Of a stretch of DNA of 64,000 nucleotides, positions 1 through 8,283 are shown piece after piece. Within the stretch, counting starts at the first letter, position 1. Each line of letters starts with the position of its first letter. This stretch comes from Robinsoniella peoriensis (GTDB taxonomy: Bacteria > Bacillota > Clostridia > Lachnospirales > Lachnospiraceae). The notes under the pieces are model-generated. The model made no database searches and had not been told where the DNA came from. It saw only the letters and a program-made list of their open reading frames with translations. The stretch is from assembly GCF_000797495.1 (NCBI RefSeq), contig NZ_JTGN01000011.1, forward strand, positions 124,001 to 188,000, read 5' to 3'. The translations under genes and the position numbers were made by a program.

Positions 1-92
1 GCTTCTCCCTTTTCAACACCTTCTGCAATCGCCTGCGCCATTGCCTGTGTATTGCCTGTTCCGCTCCAATATACCACTTTAATTGTCTTCAT
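1..92 (-). CDS. Flavodoxin, N-terminal part (cut by window edge)
   Basis: Only the first 30 codons are inside the window. The start is the ATG read from 92, behind a clean AAGGAG site eight bases upstream. The protein begins with a short beta strand followed by the FMN phosphate-binding loop SGTGNTQAMA at about residues 10-19, the signature of short-chain flavodoxins. Flavodoxins are cytosolic FMN electron carriers that replace ferredoxin when iron is scarce. The gene follows the DUF3793 gene by 40 bases and shares the promoter near 1049-1077. Flavodoxin is certain at family level; the particular partner cannot be told from this fragment. Confidence 0.85.
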   Translation of the reverse strand, partial: MKTIKVVYWSGTGNTQAMAQAIAEGVEKGE

Positions 93-116
93 TATATTCT
101 CCTTCTTTCTGTCTGC

Positions 117-134
117 ATTTTCCAAACACGCTCT
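117..134 (-). repeat. Copy 1 of the gene-end short repeat
   Basis: Read on the minus strand this is AGAGCGTGTTTGGAAAAT. It overlaps the TAG stop of the DUF3793 gene. It matches, with one substitution and one inserted G, the elements at 23562-23578 and 39935-39951, and less exactly 53412-53428. All four sit at or just after a stop codon. Confidence 0.55.
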
Positions 135-720
135 AGCATACCACCTGTCGTATACTTTTATGCTTCATAAATTCGCTTGCAGCATGATCCCGCACCTCAT
201 CGTAAGTCCGAAATACCTGTGCTGCCTGCATTGGATTATGGTAAACTTTCCAATAACCGGACAATAAGCTGTTCTTTCCGCCATTTTGAATAAATGCCTT
301 TACATCTTCAATGGGATATTGCAGGAAGATACCAAGCTCATGCGGAAAATCCCCGGTCCTGCGCATAAATAATTCATATCTGCTGCGCAGTCTTTTTAAA
401 ATTTCCGGCATACCCATATCTGCATATCCGTAGCTTTGTACAAAATCCCAGGCTTTTTTATCTTCTAAAATTGAGTTTAGCCTGTCTTCGCGGTATAGAA
501 AGATTACCTCGTTTTTACTTCCTGTATATAAAATCTTACAGGAAATGTCAGTATCCTTTAATATGTTAAAAAGATGCAGCCACATTCCTTTTGGAAGCGT
601 AATCAGATTAGATGCTTTAACACCCTTTAAAACCGGTGCACATTGAAATACCACCTGAAAACAAAGCTGCTCCCATGCACTGCTGCTGGATAAATAGTCA
701 AGAATTAATTCTGCTGGCAT
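133..720 (-). CDS. DUF3793 family protein
   Basis: A 195-residue protein of unknown function. It resembles the DUF3793 family in its LPKGMWLHLFNIL stretch, the YREDRL segment, the C-terminal HELGIFLQYPIEDV motif and GYWKVYHN. The start at 720 (MPAEL) is chosen because an AGGAGGG ribosome site lies seven bases upstream; an in-frame extension toward 816 has none. It overlaps the DUF2325 gene by 16 bases, so the two are translationally coupled, and it is followed by flavodoxin. In clostridia this trio is commonly found beside ferrous-iron uptake genes, so an iron-linked role is likely but unproven. No membrane segment or signal peptide is visible. Confidence 0.75.
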   Translation of the reverse strand: MPAELILDYLSSSSAWEQLCFQVVFQCAPVLKGVKASNLITLPKGMWLHLFNILKDTDISCKILYTGSKNEVIFLYREDRLNSILEDKKAWDFVQSYGYADMGMPEILKRLRSRYELFMRRTGDFPHELGIFLQYPIEDVKAFIQNGGKNSLLSGYWKVYHNPMQAAQVFRTYDEVRDHAASEFMKHKSIRQVVC

Positions 721-995
721 GTAAACCCTCCTAATATTTCCTTCAATGCACTGGCACTGCTGGAATGAGAACGCTCCACAGCGATATTGTTTCTGTTTGC
801 TTCCTGTATGGCACAATGTACCATCTTATGCGAAACAGTCGATGTGAAGAGGATAATCAGATCCGGCTTTCCAATCTTGCTTTTTAAATCAGCTGCCATC
901 TTTGCAAATACCTTTGCTTTAAAATTATGGGCTTTACAAATTTCTTTATACTGACAGACCATTCTTTCATTTCCACCAATTATTACAACACTCAT
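705..995 (-). CDS. DUF2325 domain protein
   Basis: A 96-residue cytosolic protein. It opens with the SVVIIGGNERM motif typical of DUF2325, followed by an alternating alpha/beta pattern with KPDLIILFTSTVSHKMV in the middle. DUF2325 proteins have a Rossmann-like shape but no established reaction. The start at 995 sits behind an AGGAGG site and is preferred over the extension to 1010. It is the first gene of the operon DUF2325, DUF3793, flavodoxin, directly downstream of a promoter with a palindrome of the iron-repressor type. Function remains unknown; an iron-responsive role is inferred from context. Confidence 0.75.
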   Translation of the reverse strand: MSVVIIGGNERMVCQYKEICKAHNFKAKVFAKMAADLKSKIGKPDLIILFTSTVSHKMVHCAIQEANRNNIAVERSHSSSASALKEILGGFTCQQN

Positions 996-1025
996 TGTGA
1001 ACCTCCTCATATTTGTATTTTTGGG

Positions 1026-1041
1026 GTTAGTCGTTGCTAAC
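1026..1041. promoter_or_regulatory. Candidate iron/manganese repressor operator
   Basis: Interrupted palindrome GTTAG-N6-CTAAC. It sits just downstream of the -10 element of the DUF2325 operon, where a bound repressor would block initiation. The half-site GTTAG/CTAAC is like sites bound by DtxR/IdeR/MntR-type metal repressors. The assignment is inferred from the pattern and from the downstream flavodoxin. Confidence 0.5.
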
Positions 1042-1048
1042 TACAGGT

Positions 1049-1077
1049 ATCATAATCTATTTTACATAAATATACAA
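1049..1077 (-). promoter_or_regulatory. Sigma-A promoter of the DUF2325-DUF3793-flavodoxin operon
   Basis: On the minus strand the -35 is TTGTAT (1077-1072), the spacer is 17 bases and the -10 is TATGAT (1054-1049). The predicted start lies inside the palindrome at 1026-1041. Confidence 0.6.
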
Positions 1078-1157
1078 TACCCCTTATTGAGAAAAATCCG
1101 CATTAGAGCTTTACTGATAGGATTTCTCAATTTTCACTTTTTATGTATGGTTACTTT

Positions 1158-1203
1158 TTAAAAAGCAGCTTTCCGGATCCATTATCCGGAAAACTGCTTT
1201 TTT
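1158..1203. terminator. Hairpin terminator after the amidohydrolase gene
   Basis: The arms AAAAGCAG-c-TTTCCGGAT and ATCCGGAAA-a-CTGCTTTT pair around a five-base loop and are flanked by A and T runs on both sides. The hairpin could therefore stop transcription from either direction. It touches the stop codon of the amidohydrolase gene. Confidence 0.75.
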
Positions 1204-2074
1204 AAAAATGAAATCTATTTCTGATTTGACTTTCTCCTGTGTACAGCCGGCGATCTACTTCCTGTGTCTCATAATCAGACAGAATTTCTCTAAACGCCTG
1301 ATACTCATCATAGATTCCGGCTCCATGAGATACCATATAAGCACCTGCGTCACTGCCAAGCGCCAGAAAAGCTCCCTTTAAAAATGCAGACTTCACATTT
1401 TCCGCTGACAGATCATAGATTTTCTTTACAGTGACATCTTCATACCTTTTGCATCCCAGTAGATTTCTAATGGTTACTAAGGTAGGCACCCACACGGATT
1501 TATTTTCCAAAAGGGCATCGATACATTCCCCATCAATAAAATTCCCATGCTCCACACTGTCCGCCCCGCACTCTACGGAATCCAGAAATGCCTGTCTGCC
1601 ATTTACATGTACCATGACTGCAAAGCCTTCTTCATGAGCAATATGTATCATTTCCCGTATTTCATGCCGTTTCAGGCAGGAGCCGGTAATCACACCGAAC
1701 TCCTTGAAATCCACGATTCCGGAAACCATTATTTTAATAAAATCCCCGCCTGATGCCTTTACCTCCTGCACCAGACCCCGATATTCTGTCATGGTATCAA
1801 ATCCCCTGCCCACAATGCCGCCATAATATCCATTTTTATGAATCGCAAAAACAGGAGTCCGGTAATCCACCCCGTATTCACCGGAGATTTCTTTTGCGTA
1901 GCGGGACACACCCAGAGCATCTCCGCCGTCCCGGATAAACGTTACATCCCGTCTTACATATTCCTGAAAATAACTGCGAACAAGCTCCTTACATACGCAC
2001 TTGCTGTGACAATTTACTGCTTCTTTATAATTATACCCATTCATCAGCATATGGGCATGACATTCACCAAACAT
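1202..2074 (-). CDS. Amidohydrolase family protein (compact form)
   Basis: A 290-residue metal-dependent hydrolase of the TIM-barrel amidohydrolase superfamily. The metal ligands are visible: HAH at residues 6-8, the probable carboxylated Lys in DFIKIMVSG (about 113), His in VMVHVNG, His in VEHGNF and the catalytic Asp in LGSDAG near 242. It resembles imidazolonepropionase-like and prolidase-like members but lacks the usual N-terminal beta-sandwich, beginning directly at the first metal motif. The start has an AAGGAT site seven bases upstream. The gene follows tcdA by 15 bases and ends at a strong terminator. The substrate is unknown; cyclic amides or dipeptides are possible. Confidence 0.75.
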   Translation of the reverse strand: MFGECHAHMLMNGYNYKEAVNCHSKCVCKELVRSYFQEYVRRDVTFIRDGGDALGVSRYAKEISGEYGVDYRTPVFAIHKNGYYGGIVGRGFDTMTEYRGLVQEVKASGGDFIKIMVSGIVDFKEFGVITGSCLKRHEIREMIHIAHEEGFAVMVHVNGRQAFLDSVECGADSVEHGNFIDGECIDALLENKSVWVPTLVTIRNLLGCKRYEDVTVKKIYDLSAENVKSAFLKGAFLALGSDAGAYMVSHGAGIYDEYQAFREILSDYETQEVDRRLYTGESQIRNRFHF

Positions 2075-2089
2075 ATCTATATCCTTCTA

Positions 2090-2818
2090 TCACTTGGATG
2101 AAATTGTCTTAGAGGGGTTAACCAGATCTTTTACGACTTCCCCTGCCAGGATCAACCCTGCCACTGAAGGTACGAAGGCAATACTCCCAGGAATCGCCCT
2201 GCGGTTGCCTTCTGCAATGGTTTGCGCAGGTTTACTGGCTTCTTCTCTGGAATACACCACTTTTAAAGACTTAACGCCTCTTGCCTTTAATTCCTTGCGC
2301 ATCACCTTTGCAAGGGGGCATACACTTGTTTTATATATATCCGCTACTTCAAAACGTGCCGGGTCCAGTTTGTTGCCTGCACCCATGCAGCTTATGATTG
2401 GCGTGCCTGCCGCCTGCGCCTGCATTACCAGCTGTATTTTTCCGGTTACGGTATCAATTGCATCTATGATATAGTCATATAAGGTAAAATCAAAGCTGTC
2501 AGCATTTTCCGGCAGGTAAAAGCAGCGATGTACATTCACCCGGATTTCAGGATTAATATCCGCAATCCGCTCTTTCATCACATCTACTTTATTCATACCG
2601 ATAGTACTGTGCAGTGCGATAATCTGACGGTTTAGATTGGATTCACACACCTGGTCATTGTCGATAATGTCCAGGGTACCCACGCCGCTTCTGGCAAGTG
2701 CTTCAATAGCAAATCCACCCACTCCGCCCACTCCAAATACTGCTACCCGGCTGTTTAAAAGACGGTCTGCCCCTTCTTTTCCAAGAAGCAGTTCTGTTCT
2801 GACTAATTGTTCCGACAT
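2090..2818 (-). CDS. tcdA: tRNA threonylcarbamoyladenosine dehydratase (TcdA/CsdL)
   Basis: A 242-residue E1-like enzyme of the ThiF/MoeB fold. TcdA uses ATP to cyclise N6-threonylcarbamoyl-adenosine at tRNA position 37 to the ct6A form, improving decoding of ANN codons. Residues 29-35 form the nucleotide loop GVGGVGG, followed by the ATP-contacting arginine in SNLNRQ, the conserved DAIDTV segment and ISCMGAGNK. A C-terminal CPLAKVMRKELKARG stretch carries the conserved Cys and is typical of YgdL/TcdA rather than ThiF or MoeB; no thiamine or molybdopterin genes are near. An AGGAG site lies before the start. It is 10 bases after the C_GCAxxG_C_C gene and probably cotranscribed with it. Confidence 0.9.
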   Translation of the reverse strand: MSEQLVRTELLLGKEGADRLLNSRVAVFGVGGVGGFAIEALARSGVGTLDIIDNDQVCESNLNRQIIALHSTIGMNKVDVMKERIADINPEIRVNVHRCFYLPENADSFDFTLYDYIIDAIDTVTGKIQLVMQAQAAGTPIISCMGAGNKLDPARFEVADIYKTSVCPLAKVMRKELKARGVKSLKVVYSREEASKPAQTIAEGNRRAIPGSIAFVPSVAGLILAGEVVKDLVNPSKTISSK

Positions 2819-2828
2819 CTGCTCTCTC

Positions 2829-3236
2829 CTATAGTCCTAACACTTTTTCTGCAATTCTGGCTGCATCTTCGATACAGCCGTCACAGGAACGCAGAACCTT
2901 TTTCGTTTCCAGGCCTTTTAGATCCTTACAGACTACAGAACCATTTTTAGCTTCAAATTCTTTTACGATTGCTTTGGAAAAGCCATAGGTTTTTCCCTTG
3001 GTAGTGGGATTGGACATGTCACCCCCGCTGTTTTTCATTCCAGCCAGCATAACCGCTGCGGATACGGCTCCGCAGGTACATTCCATACCACCCATACCGG
3101 CTCCGAATCCTTCTCCTGCCATAAACAGTAATTTTTCGTCTGTATCTACTGCATCTGCAAATGCACAAACAACTGCCTGACAGCAATTCATCCCTTTTTT
3201 ATGGTTTTCTAAAGCTTTTTCTACTCTGTTTGACAT
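2829..3236 (-). CDS. C_GCAxxG_C_C family protein (probable redox protein)
   Basis: A 135-residue protein of the small cysteine-rich family named for its spacing of cysteines. Visible cysteines are CC in GMNCCQAVVCAF (about 18-24), ECTCGAVSAAVMLAG in the centre (the GCAxxG equivalent), VCKDLKG and the C-terminal RSCDGCIEDAA. The Gly/Met run GEGFGAGMGGM precedes the central cysteines. The family is suspected to act in redox or metal handling in anaerobes, but no reaction is established. An AGGAGG site lies seven bases before the ATG. It stands 18 bases after nrdD, in the position where the nrdG activase gene often sits. Confidence 0.85.
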   Translation of the reverse strand: MSNRVEKALENHKKGMNCCQAVVCAFADAVDTDEKLLFMAGEGFGAGMGGMECTCGAVSAAVMLAGMKNSGGDMSNPTTKGKTYGFSKAIVKEFEAKNGSVVCKDLKGLETKKVLRSCDGCIEDAARIAEKVLGL

Positions 3237-3254
3237 CCTTGTTCCTCCTGCTTT

Positions 3255-5387
3255 TTACATACTCTTTCTTTCTGCAATTTCCGCCATCTTAGCTTCATTC
3301 AGCCTGGTATCACCATGTACACGGCTGTAGGACAGATAGCCATTCATTCTGTCTATTTTCGTCAGATTAGTACTTCCGCAGATAGGACAGATATCCATTT
3401 CTAACTCCTGATGGCCGCAGTCATCACAATATGCCAGAGATAAATTGACACCCTCGTAATATCCCAGATCCATTGCTCTTCTGATCAGGCTTTTAATAGC
3501 ATCCCTGTTGTAATCAATCGGATAACGGACATACTGTATTTTACCGCCATTGCATAGCTCCCAGAACCGTCCTTCCAGATCCTGCTTTTCAATCGGTGTC
3601 AGGTCCTCTGTTACGTGACAATGGAAACTGTTGCTTACATAAGGGCGGTCAGATACATTTTCCACAATCCCAAACTGTTTGCGGAACTGCTCTACCTGAA
3701 GTCCGCAGAGGCTCTCAGCAGGAGTACCGTAGATTGCATACAGATAACCGTCTGCTTCTTTAAATTCCGTAACTTTTTTATTAATATACTCTAAGACTTC
3801 CAATGCAAATGCACCGTCTTCGGCGATGGATTTTCCATTGTAAAGCTGCTGAAGTTCGTTTAATGCCGTAATGCCAAAGGATGCGGTCATCGGTTTTAAA
3901 ATCTTCTTGATCTTATCTGTTGGCTTTAAGCTTCCCCCATAAAATCCGCCTTCACAATAACCCAGCGGGTTCGTAGAAGCTTTCATTTCTCCCAGATACT
4001 CATAGGTCCGGATATGAAGGCTTCGGATCATTTCCAGATAATAATTCAGAACCTCATAGAAATCCCTGCTTTCTGCTCTTGATTTTGCAAGAATCATAGG
4101 CAAATGGAGGCTGACTGCACCTACATTAAAACGTCCCGTAAATACAGGTTTGTCCTGTTCCGAAGCAGGATACATCCCGCCTTTTTCATACCAGGGGCTT
4201 AAAAATGCCCTGCACCCCATAGGGCTGATAACTCTGCCATACTGTTTGTACATACTGGATATATAACCTTTTCCGGTCATGGAAAGCCAGTCGGGATACA
4301 TTGTTTTAGCAGAACATTCAATTCCGGATTCGAATACTTCTTCACAGACTTTCCCTGGACCGTGAAGATTTTCATCATAGAGGAAAACAATTTTCGGGAA
4401 TAATACCGGTTTTTTGTTTCCAGGTTTTCCCTGTCCTTCTTTGTGTACATTAAGCAGCGATATATTGCACATTTGTTCAAAACGCCCCTCGCCAAGTCCC
4501 ATGGTAACGGTAACAAACGGATAGTCTCCACGTGAAGATCCCACTGTGTTCAGCTTATATTCTATTCCCTGCCATCCCTGGTCAAAATCACGCTTTACCT
4601 TGTCTGCAGCATAAACTTCTGCTTTTTCCTCATATCCCTGCCAAGACGGATCTGCGTAACTTAAAAACTCTTTTTTATATTTCTCATAGCTTTTATTTGC
4701 ATAAGGGCCCAGCACTTTATCTACTTCCGGAACGGTAAATCCGCCATACTGCTGCGCAGCGGTACTCAGAATAATATCGCCCATAACATCGAATGCAGTA
4801 TCCAGGGTCTTTGGCTCATTATACCAAACGTTTCCCATTTCAAACCCGTCTTTTAACACCGTTGCCACATCAAACAGACAGCAGTTCATGGTGTCTAACC
4901 TTGCTGACTGATCGTGGATATAGATGTATCCGTCTTTGCATGCCTGCAATTCACTTCTTGTCATAAAAAATTTGCGGTATAAATTTTTGTTCAATTCATT
5001 AAAGATCAGACTTCTCTTGGTAGCCACCAATGCGCTGTCCGTATTGGCATTGCTCTTATCACCGATATAACGGATTGACTGGCTCTTGGTATAGACATCA
5101 TCCATCATATGTATGAAGTCCAGTTTGTAATTACGGTAATCCCGGTAGCTTTTGGCAACACTTGGGTTCACCTGTTCCAGTGCTCCTTCAACTATATTGT
5201 GCATTTCCTGGATAGTAATTCCATCCCTGTTCATTTTATTGGCACGTTCTTTTGCAAATTTACAGATAAACTGAATCTCTTCATCATCAAAATTATACAA
5301 GATACGTTCTGCAGACTTATTGACAGCTGCTATAATCTTATTTACATTAAATTCTTCCTGTGTACCATCTTTTTTAATTACAAACAT
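3255..5387 (-). CDS. nrdD: Anaerobic ribonucleoside-triphosphate reductase (class III)
   Basis: A 710-residue glycyl-radical enzyme that makes dNTPs from NTPs without oxygen. Residues 1 to about 95 are an ATP-cone allosteric domain (VIKKDGTQEEF, then RANKMNRDGIT). The central barrel carries MGCRAFLSPW with the presumed thiyl cysteine at 392. The C-terminus has a zinc ribbon (CDDC near 653, CPIC near 666) followed by the radical glycine in RMNGYLS near 681. Length is normal for the family. The start is fixed by an AAAGGGG site. The activating radical-SAM enzyme NrdG is not adjacent and must be encoded elsewhere. Upstream are NrdR-like boxes and an inverted repeat that includes the ribosome site. 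Confidence 0.95.
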   Translation of the reverse strand: MFVIKKDGTQEEFNVNKIIAAVNKSAERILYNFDDEEIQFICKFAKERANKMNRDGITIQEMHNIVEGALEQVNPSVAKSYRDYRNYKLDFIHMMDDVYTKSQSIRYIGDKSNANTDSALVATKRSLIFNELNKNLYRKFFMTRSELQACKDGYIYIHDQSARLDTMNCCLFDVATVLKDGFEMGNVWYNEPKTLDTAFDVMGDIILSTAAQQYGGFTVPEVDKVLGPYANKSYEKYKKEFLSYADPSWQGYEEKAEVYAADKVKRDFDQGWQGIEYKLNTVGSSRGDYPFVTVTMGLGEGRFEQMCNISLLNVHKEGQGKPGNKKPVLFPKIVFLYDENLHGPGKVCEEVFESGIECSAKTMYPDWLSMTGKGYISSMYKQYGRVISPMGCRAFLSPWYEKGGMYPASEQDKPVFTGRFNVGAVSLHLPMILAKSRAESRDFYEVLNYYLEMIRSLHIRTYEYLGEMKASTNPLGYCEGGFYGGSLKPTDKIKKILKPMTASFGITALNELQQLYNGKSIAEDGAFALEVLEYINKKVTEFKEADGYLYAIYGTPAESLCGLQVEQFRKQFGIVENVSDRPYVSNSFHCHVTEDLTPIEKQDLEGRFWELCNGGKIQYVRYPIDYNRDAIKSLIRRAMDLGYYEGVNLSLAYCDDCGHQELEMDICPICGSTNLTKIDRMNGYLSYSRVHGDTRLNEAKMAEIAERKSM

Positions 5388-5392
5388 AATGA

Positions 5393-5497
5393 TTCCCCTT
5401 TACTATATATGGTATTCTAATATTGTTTTCATCATTCGCATCACAAGATGTTGATCTTAAACAGTATATACTAAATTACCATGATAGTAAAGGGGAA
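5393..5497 (-). promoter_or_regulatory. Inverted repeat that would mask the nrdD ribosome site
   Basis: The arms 5393-5406 and 5484-5497 are perfect 14-base complements (ATAGTAAAGGGGAA and its reverse complement). The 5393-5406 arm contains the nrdD Shine-Dalgarno AAAGGGG. Ten bases of the same sequence recur at 5546-5555, over the stop codon of the upstream glucosidase gene, and could pair with the middle arm instead. This suggests alternative mRNA folds if transcription comes from upstream. The structure is seen directly; a regulatory role is inferred. Confidence 0.45.
5401..5475. promoter_or_regulatory. Pair of NrdR-like boxes upstream of nrdD
   Basis: TACTATATATGGTA (5401-5414) differs by one base from a perfect NrdR-style palindrome. 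A second AT palindrome, AGTATATACT, is at 5463-5472. The centres are 60 bp apart, about twice the usual NrdR pair spacing, which lowers confidence. NrdR is the ATP/dATP-sensing repressor of nrd genes. Confidence 0.4.
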
Positions 5498-5552
5498 AAA
5501 TATAGTTTCTCAGGATAAACTTAAACCCCAATTAAAATCTATCCCTTCCCCT

Positions 5553-7994
5553 TTAAAGAGACACATTTACCTCTTTGCCAGTATAAAGGACCTTCTTATG
5601 TTCCCCGCAGCAAATAATTTCGAATTCACGCTGCTCCTGCATACCCGGATAAGAACCTTCCCGTTCTGATATGCACAATGTTTTCTCTGCGTCACAGTAA
5701 GTAAATTGGATTCTGGAATATTCTCCTGTTTCATAACCATAATCGTCTCCCGCATCTTCATAAAGCCGGAAACTTCCATCTGCACCAGGATAAATTTTGA
5801 TTGCCACCGGCTTTTGCAATTCCTGCTGGGCATATTGCAGTTCTTCCTGCGCAAGGGGAAGAATACTGCCTGCTTTAACATATACCGGAATCCTGTCCAT
5901 GGTAATATCTGTCTCAATCTCCTGTCCGCCTTCTGTCTTGCTCTCTGTCCACAGGTCGTACCAGCTGCAGCCTTTTGGAAGATATACCTTCTGTTTCTTT
6001 TCTTCCTGAAGCAAAACACTGCCAACTCCGTAGAACACCGGTTTTATAACAGGGCAGATTAACAGATTCGGGCCAAACATATATTCATCTGCCCTGTTTC
6101 TTACCTTATCATCATCAGCAAAATCAAACATCAGACTTCTCATAATTGTGCTGTTATCCAGATAGACATTTCCGGCAAGTGAATAGATATACGGCATCAG
6201 ACGGTAACGCAGGCGAATAAATTTTTCAATTGCATCATAAAACTCACTGCCTTTCTCCCCGAAATTCCAGATTTCTCTTGGAGTATCCGTCCCGTGAGAG
6301 CGATGCATGGGAAGGAAGGTGCCAAACTGGAACCATCTGGTATAGAGCTCACAATAGCCCTTATCAGCTACCCCTTCATTATATCCTCCCTTCCAGAACC
6401 ACAATGGATTAGGATTATCGCTGTTATTGCATCCCCGGTTCCACCATGCCGTTCCTACAACAAAGAATCCACCGATATCCAGTGTCCAATAGGGCATTCC
6501 GCTCATTGCCATATTAAGTCCCTCGGCAATCTGCTGACGCAATACCTCCCAGGTTGCCGAAATATCTCCGGACCAGAGAACAACACCATATTTCTGCTGG
6601 GATGCATAGCCTGAACGGGTCAGGTTCAATACTCGTTTGTCCGGTTTTTCTTCTCTCTGGTTTTCAAAAATCCCTTTTGCATGCATCAGGGCAAATGCAT
6701 TTGTTTTGGTGGCATCCAGATATTTCTTATGTTCCTTTCCTACCAGATCATAGCGCTCCCATGGCTCACGCTTTACTTCCCCGCTCCAGTCCGGTCCGCT
6801 GAAAGGCTCGGTAGAATCACACCACCAGGAATCAAAACCACTGGAAAACAATTCTTCACTTGCCTGTTTCCAATAGAGCTTTCTGGCATTTTCATCAAAT
6901 GCATCATAAGTGGAATAATCTCCCAGAATGTACCCGGCATCTGCGAACTCCTGATGGTTTACTCCTCCTTCAGCCATGTTCGGCCAAACGGAAACCATCG
7001 TATGAATATTCATCTCATGCAGTTTCCGGTTAACTTCCTTCATATTAGAGTAACGGGACGGGTCCAGTTTCTTTTCCCCCCAGAGCCCGGGAACCCAGGT
7101 ATTCCAATCCTGTACAATGCAGTCCAGCGGGATTCCCCTTCTGCGGTATTCTTCTGCGACTTCCAGAATTTCCTGGTCTGTATGGTATGCTTCCTTAGAC
7201 TGCACATACCCAAATGCCCATTTTGGCAGCATTGCAGCCTTTCCCGTCAGATAACGGTATCCATCTATCATGCCATCCATTGTTTTTCCGGCGATAAAGT
7301 AATAATCCAGCTGATCCACCGTATCCATAAAGAGATAAGAACCGTTAATATCATCCTGAAATGTCATAATAGAACAACAATCTGACAGAACACCGTATCC
7401 GTTACTGGATACGAACATTGGCATAGGGATTCTCATATTATGCTGGTAGAGGTACTGATTCTGCCCTCTGTGATTGTAAATCCCCTCTTCTCCCTGTCCC
7501 AAACCGTAAATAGCCTCTTCCTCTTCCCAATGGAATCCCAGTTTTGCACGATATGCCACCCGGTCTTTGACCTGTTTCAGATTCTCTATAAAACTCCGCT
7601 CGCCATCTACTGTTTTTACTCTTTTTACAACCGGTTTCTCTCCCTGGGTCGTATATCGGATTACATCCGTCTGAGTTAGCTGCTTTAATGTCTCCGCCAC
7701 ATAAACTCTGCCTGTCTGTGTATCTTCCCAAATACAGATGCCGGTTTCTTTCTGCCATCTTGCCCTTAATTTTGTGGTATATACTACGATGTCCGTTTCA
7801 CTTTCTAAAAATTCCGGTTTTACCGACTTCTGATATACCACAGGTTCTACCAGCAGTGACTGATTTTCCACATTTTCCTTCTTTGTATACACTACGCGGA
7901 TAATATCTTCTCTGATTCCATAAAATCCATAGTTCCCCTGATCTGTTTTAATTATAATTCCATCTGTATTTTTTATAATTTCCGATACTTTCAT
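5553..7994 (-). CDS. Glycoside hydrolase family 31 alpha-glucosidase/alpha-xylosidase
   Basis: An 813-residue cytosolic retaining glycosidase. The N-terminal beta-sandwich contains GFHWEEEEAIYGLGQGEEG. The catalytic barrel has WWCDSTEP with the presumed nucleophile Asp near 393, and SGDISATWEVLR with the acid/base Asp near 477. LDIGGFF and GTFLPMHRSHG follow, then a C-terminal beta domain of the DUF5110 type. There is no signal peptide. Family 31 enzymes release alpha-linked glucose or xylose; which linkage is used here cannot be read from sequence alone. The start has an AGGAGGG site. The gene stands alone between nrdD and a MATE gene, without sugar transporter neighbours. Its last codons overlap a repeat shared with the nrdD leader. 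Confidence 0.9.
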   Translation of the reverse strand: MKVSEIIKNTDGIIIKTDQGNYGFYGIREDIIRVVYTKKENVENQSLLVEPVVYQKSVKPEFLESETDIVVYTTKLRARWQKETGICIWEDTQTGRVYVAETLKQLTQTDVIRYTTQGEKPVVKRVKTVDGERSFIENLKQVKDRVAYRAKLGFHWEEEEAIYGLGQGEEGIYNHRGQNQYLYQHNMRIPMPMFVSSNGYGVLSDCCSIMTFQDDINGSYLFMDTVDQLDYYFIAGKTMDGMIDGYRYLTGKAAMLPKWAFGYVQSKEAYHTDQEILEVAEEYRRRGIPLDCIVQDWNTWVPGLWGEKKLDPSRYSNMKEVNRKLHEMNIHTMVSVWPNMAEGGVNHQEFADAGYILGDYSTYDAFDENARKLYWKQASEELFSSGFDSWWCDSTEPFSGPDWSGEVKREPWERYDLVGKEHKKYLDATKTNAFALMHAKGIFENQREEKPDKRVLNLTRSGYASQQKYGVVLWSGDISATWEVLRQQIAEGLNMAMSGMPYWTLDIGGFFVVGTAWWNRGCNNSDNPNPLWFWKGGYNEGVADKGYCELYTRWFQFGTFLPMHRSHGTDTPREIWNFGEKGSEFYDAIEKFIRLRYRLMPYIYSLAGNVYLDNSTIMRSLMFDFADDDKVRNRADEYMFGPNLLICPVIKPVFYGVGSVLLQEEKKQKVYLPKGCSWYDLWTESKTEGGQEIETDITMDRIPVYVKAGSILPLAQEELQYAQQELQKPVAIKIYPGADGSFRLYEDAGDDYGYETGEYSRIQFTYCDAEKTLCISEREGSYPGMQEQREFEIICCGEHKKVLYTGKEVNVSL

Positions 7995-8127
7995 AGACCC
8001 TCCTGCAACACTTTGTATTTTTCTTTATAATTATAGTATATAGAAGAAAGTCTATTTTGTATAGTAGATAAACAATATCAGTCATGGACTTTCTGCGCTT
8101 AAATTTGGACGGATTTGACCACTATAA

Positions 8128-8180
8128 AAAGAAGCACCTACACGCATAATACTGATGCATTTGCATGTAAGTGCTTCTTT
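8128..8180 (-). terminator. Terminator downstream of the MATE gene
   Basis: Long hairpin with AAGAAGCAC and GTGCTTCTT arms, continued by TACA/TGTA pairs. Read on the minus strand it ends in CTTTTTAT. It lies about 100 bases after the MATE stop codon. Confidence 0.7.
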
Positions 8181-8203
8181 CATTATATAATTCTATTTTT
8201 AAG

Positions 8204-8255
8204 CCTGATACCCCGCCGCGAGCGGAGGAACTGTATCTTGCAGCACCACGCCCGG
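8204..8255 (+). repeat. Intergenic repeat element, copy A
   Basis: This segment shares ATACCCCGC, an AGC core and TTGCAGCACC in the same order and near-equal spacing with the reverse strand of 14440-14489. Both copies are intergenic. It lies between the MATE stop and its terminator, in antisense orientation to the gene. Confidence 0.55.
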
Positions 8256-8283
8256 CTCTTTAATGGCGAATATAAATCAGCCT

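Noticed and set aside
1202..2074. Truncated pseudogene of a longer amidohydrolase
   Set aside because: All metal-binding residues are present and the start has its own ribosome site, so a compact intact enzyme is more likely.
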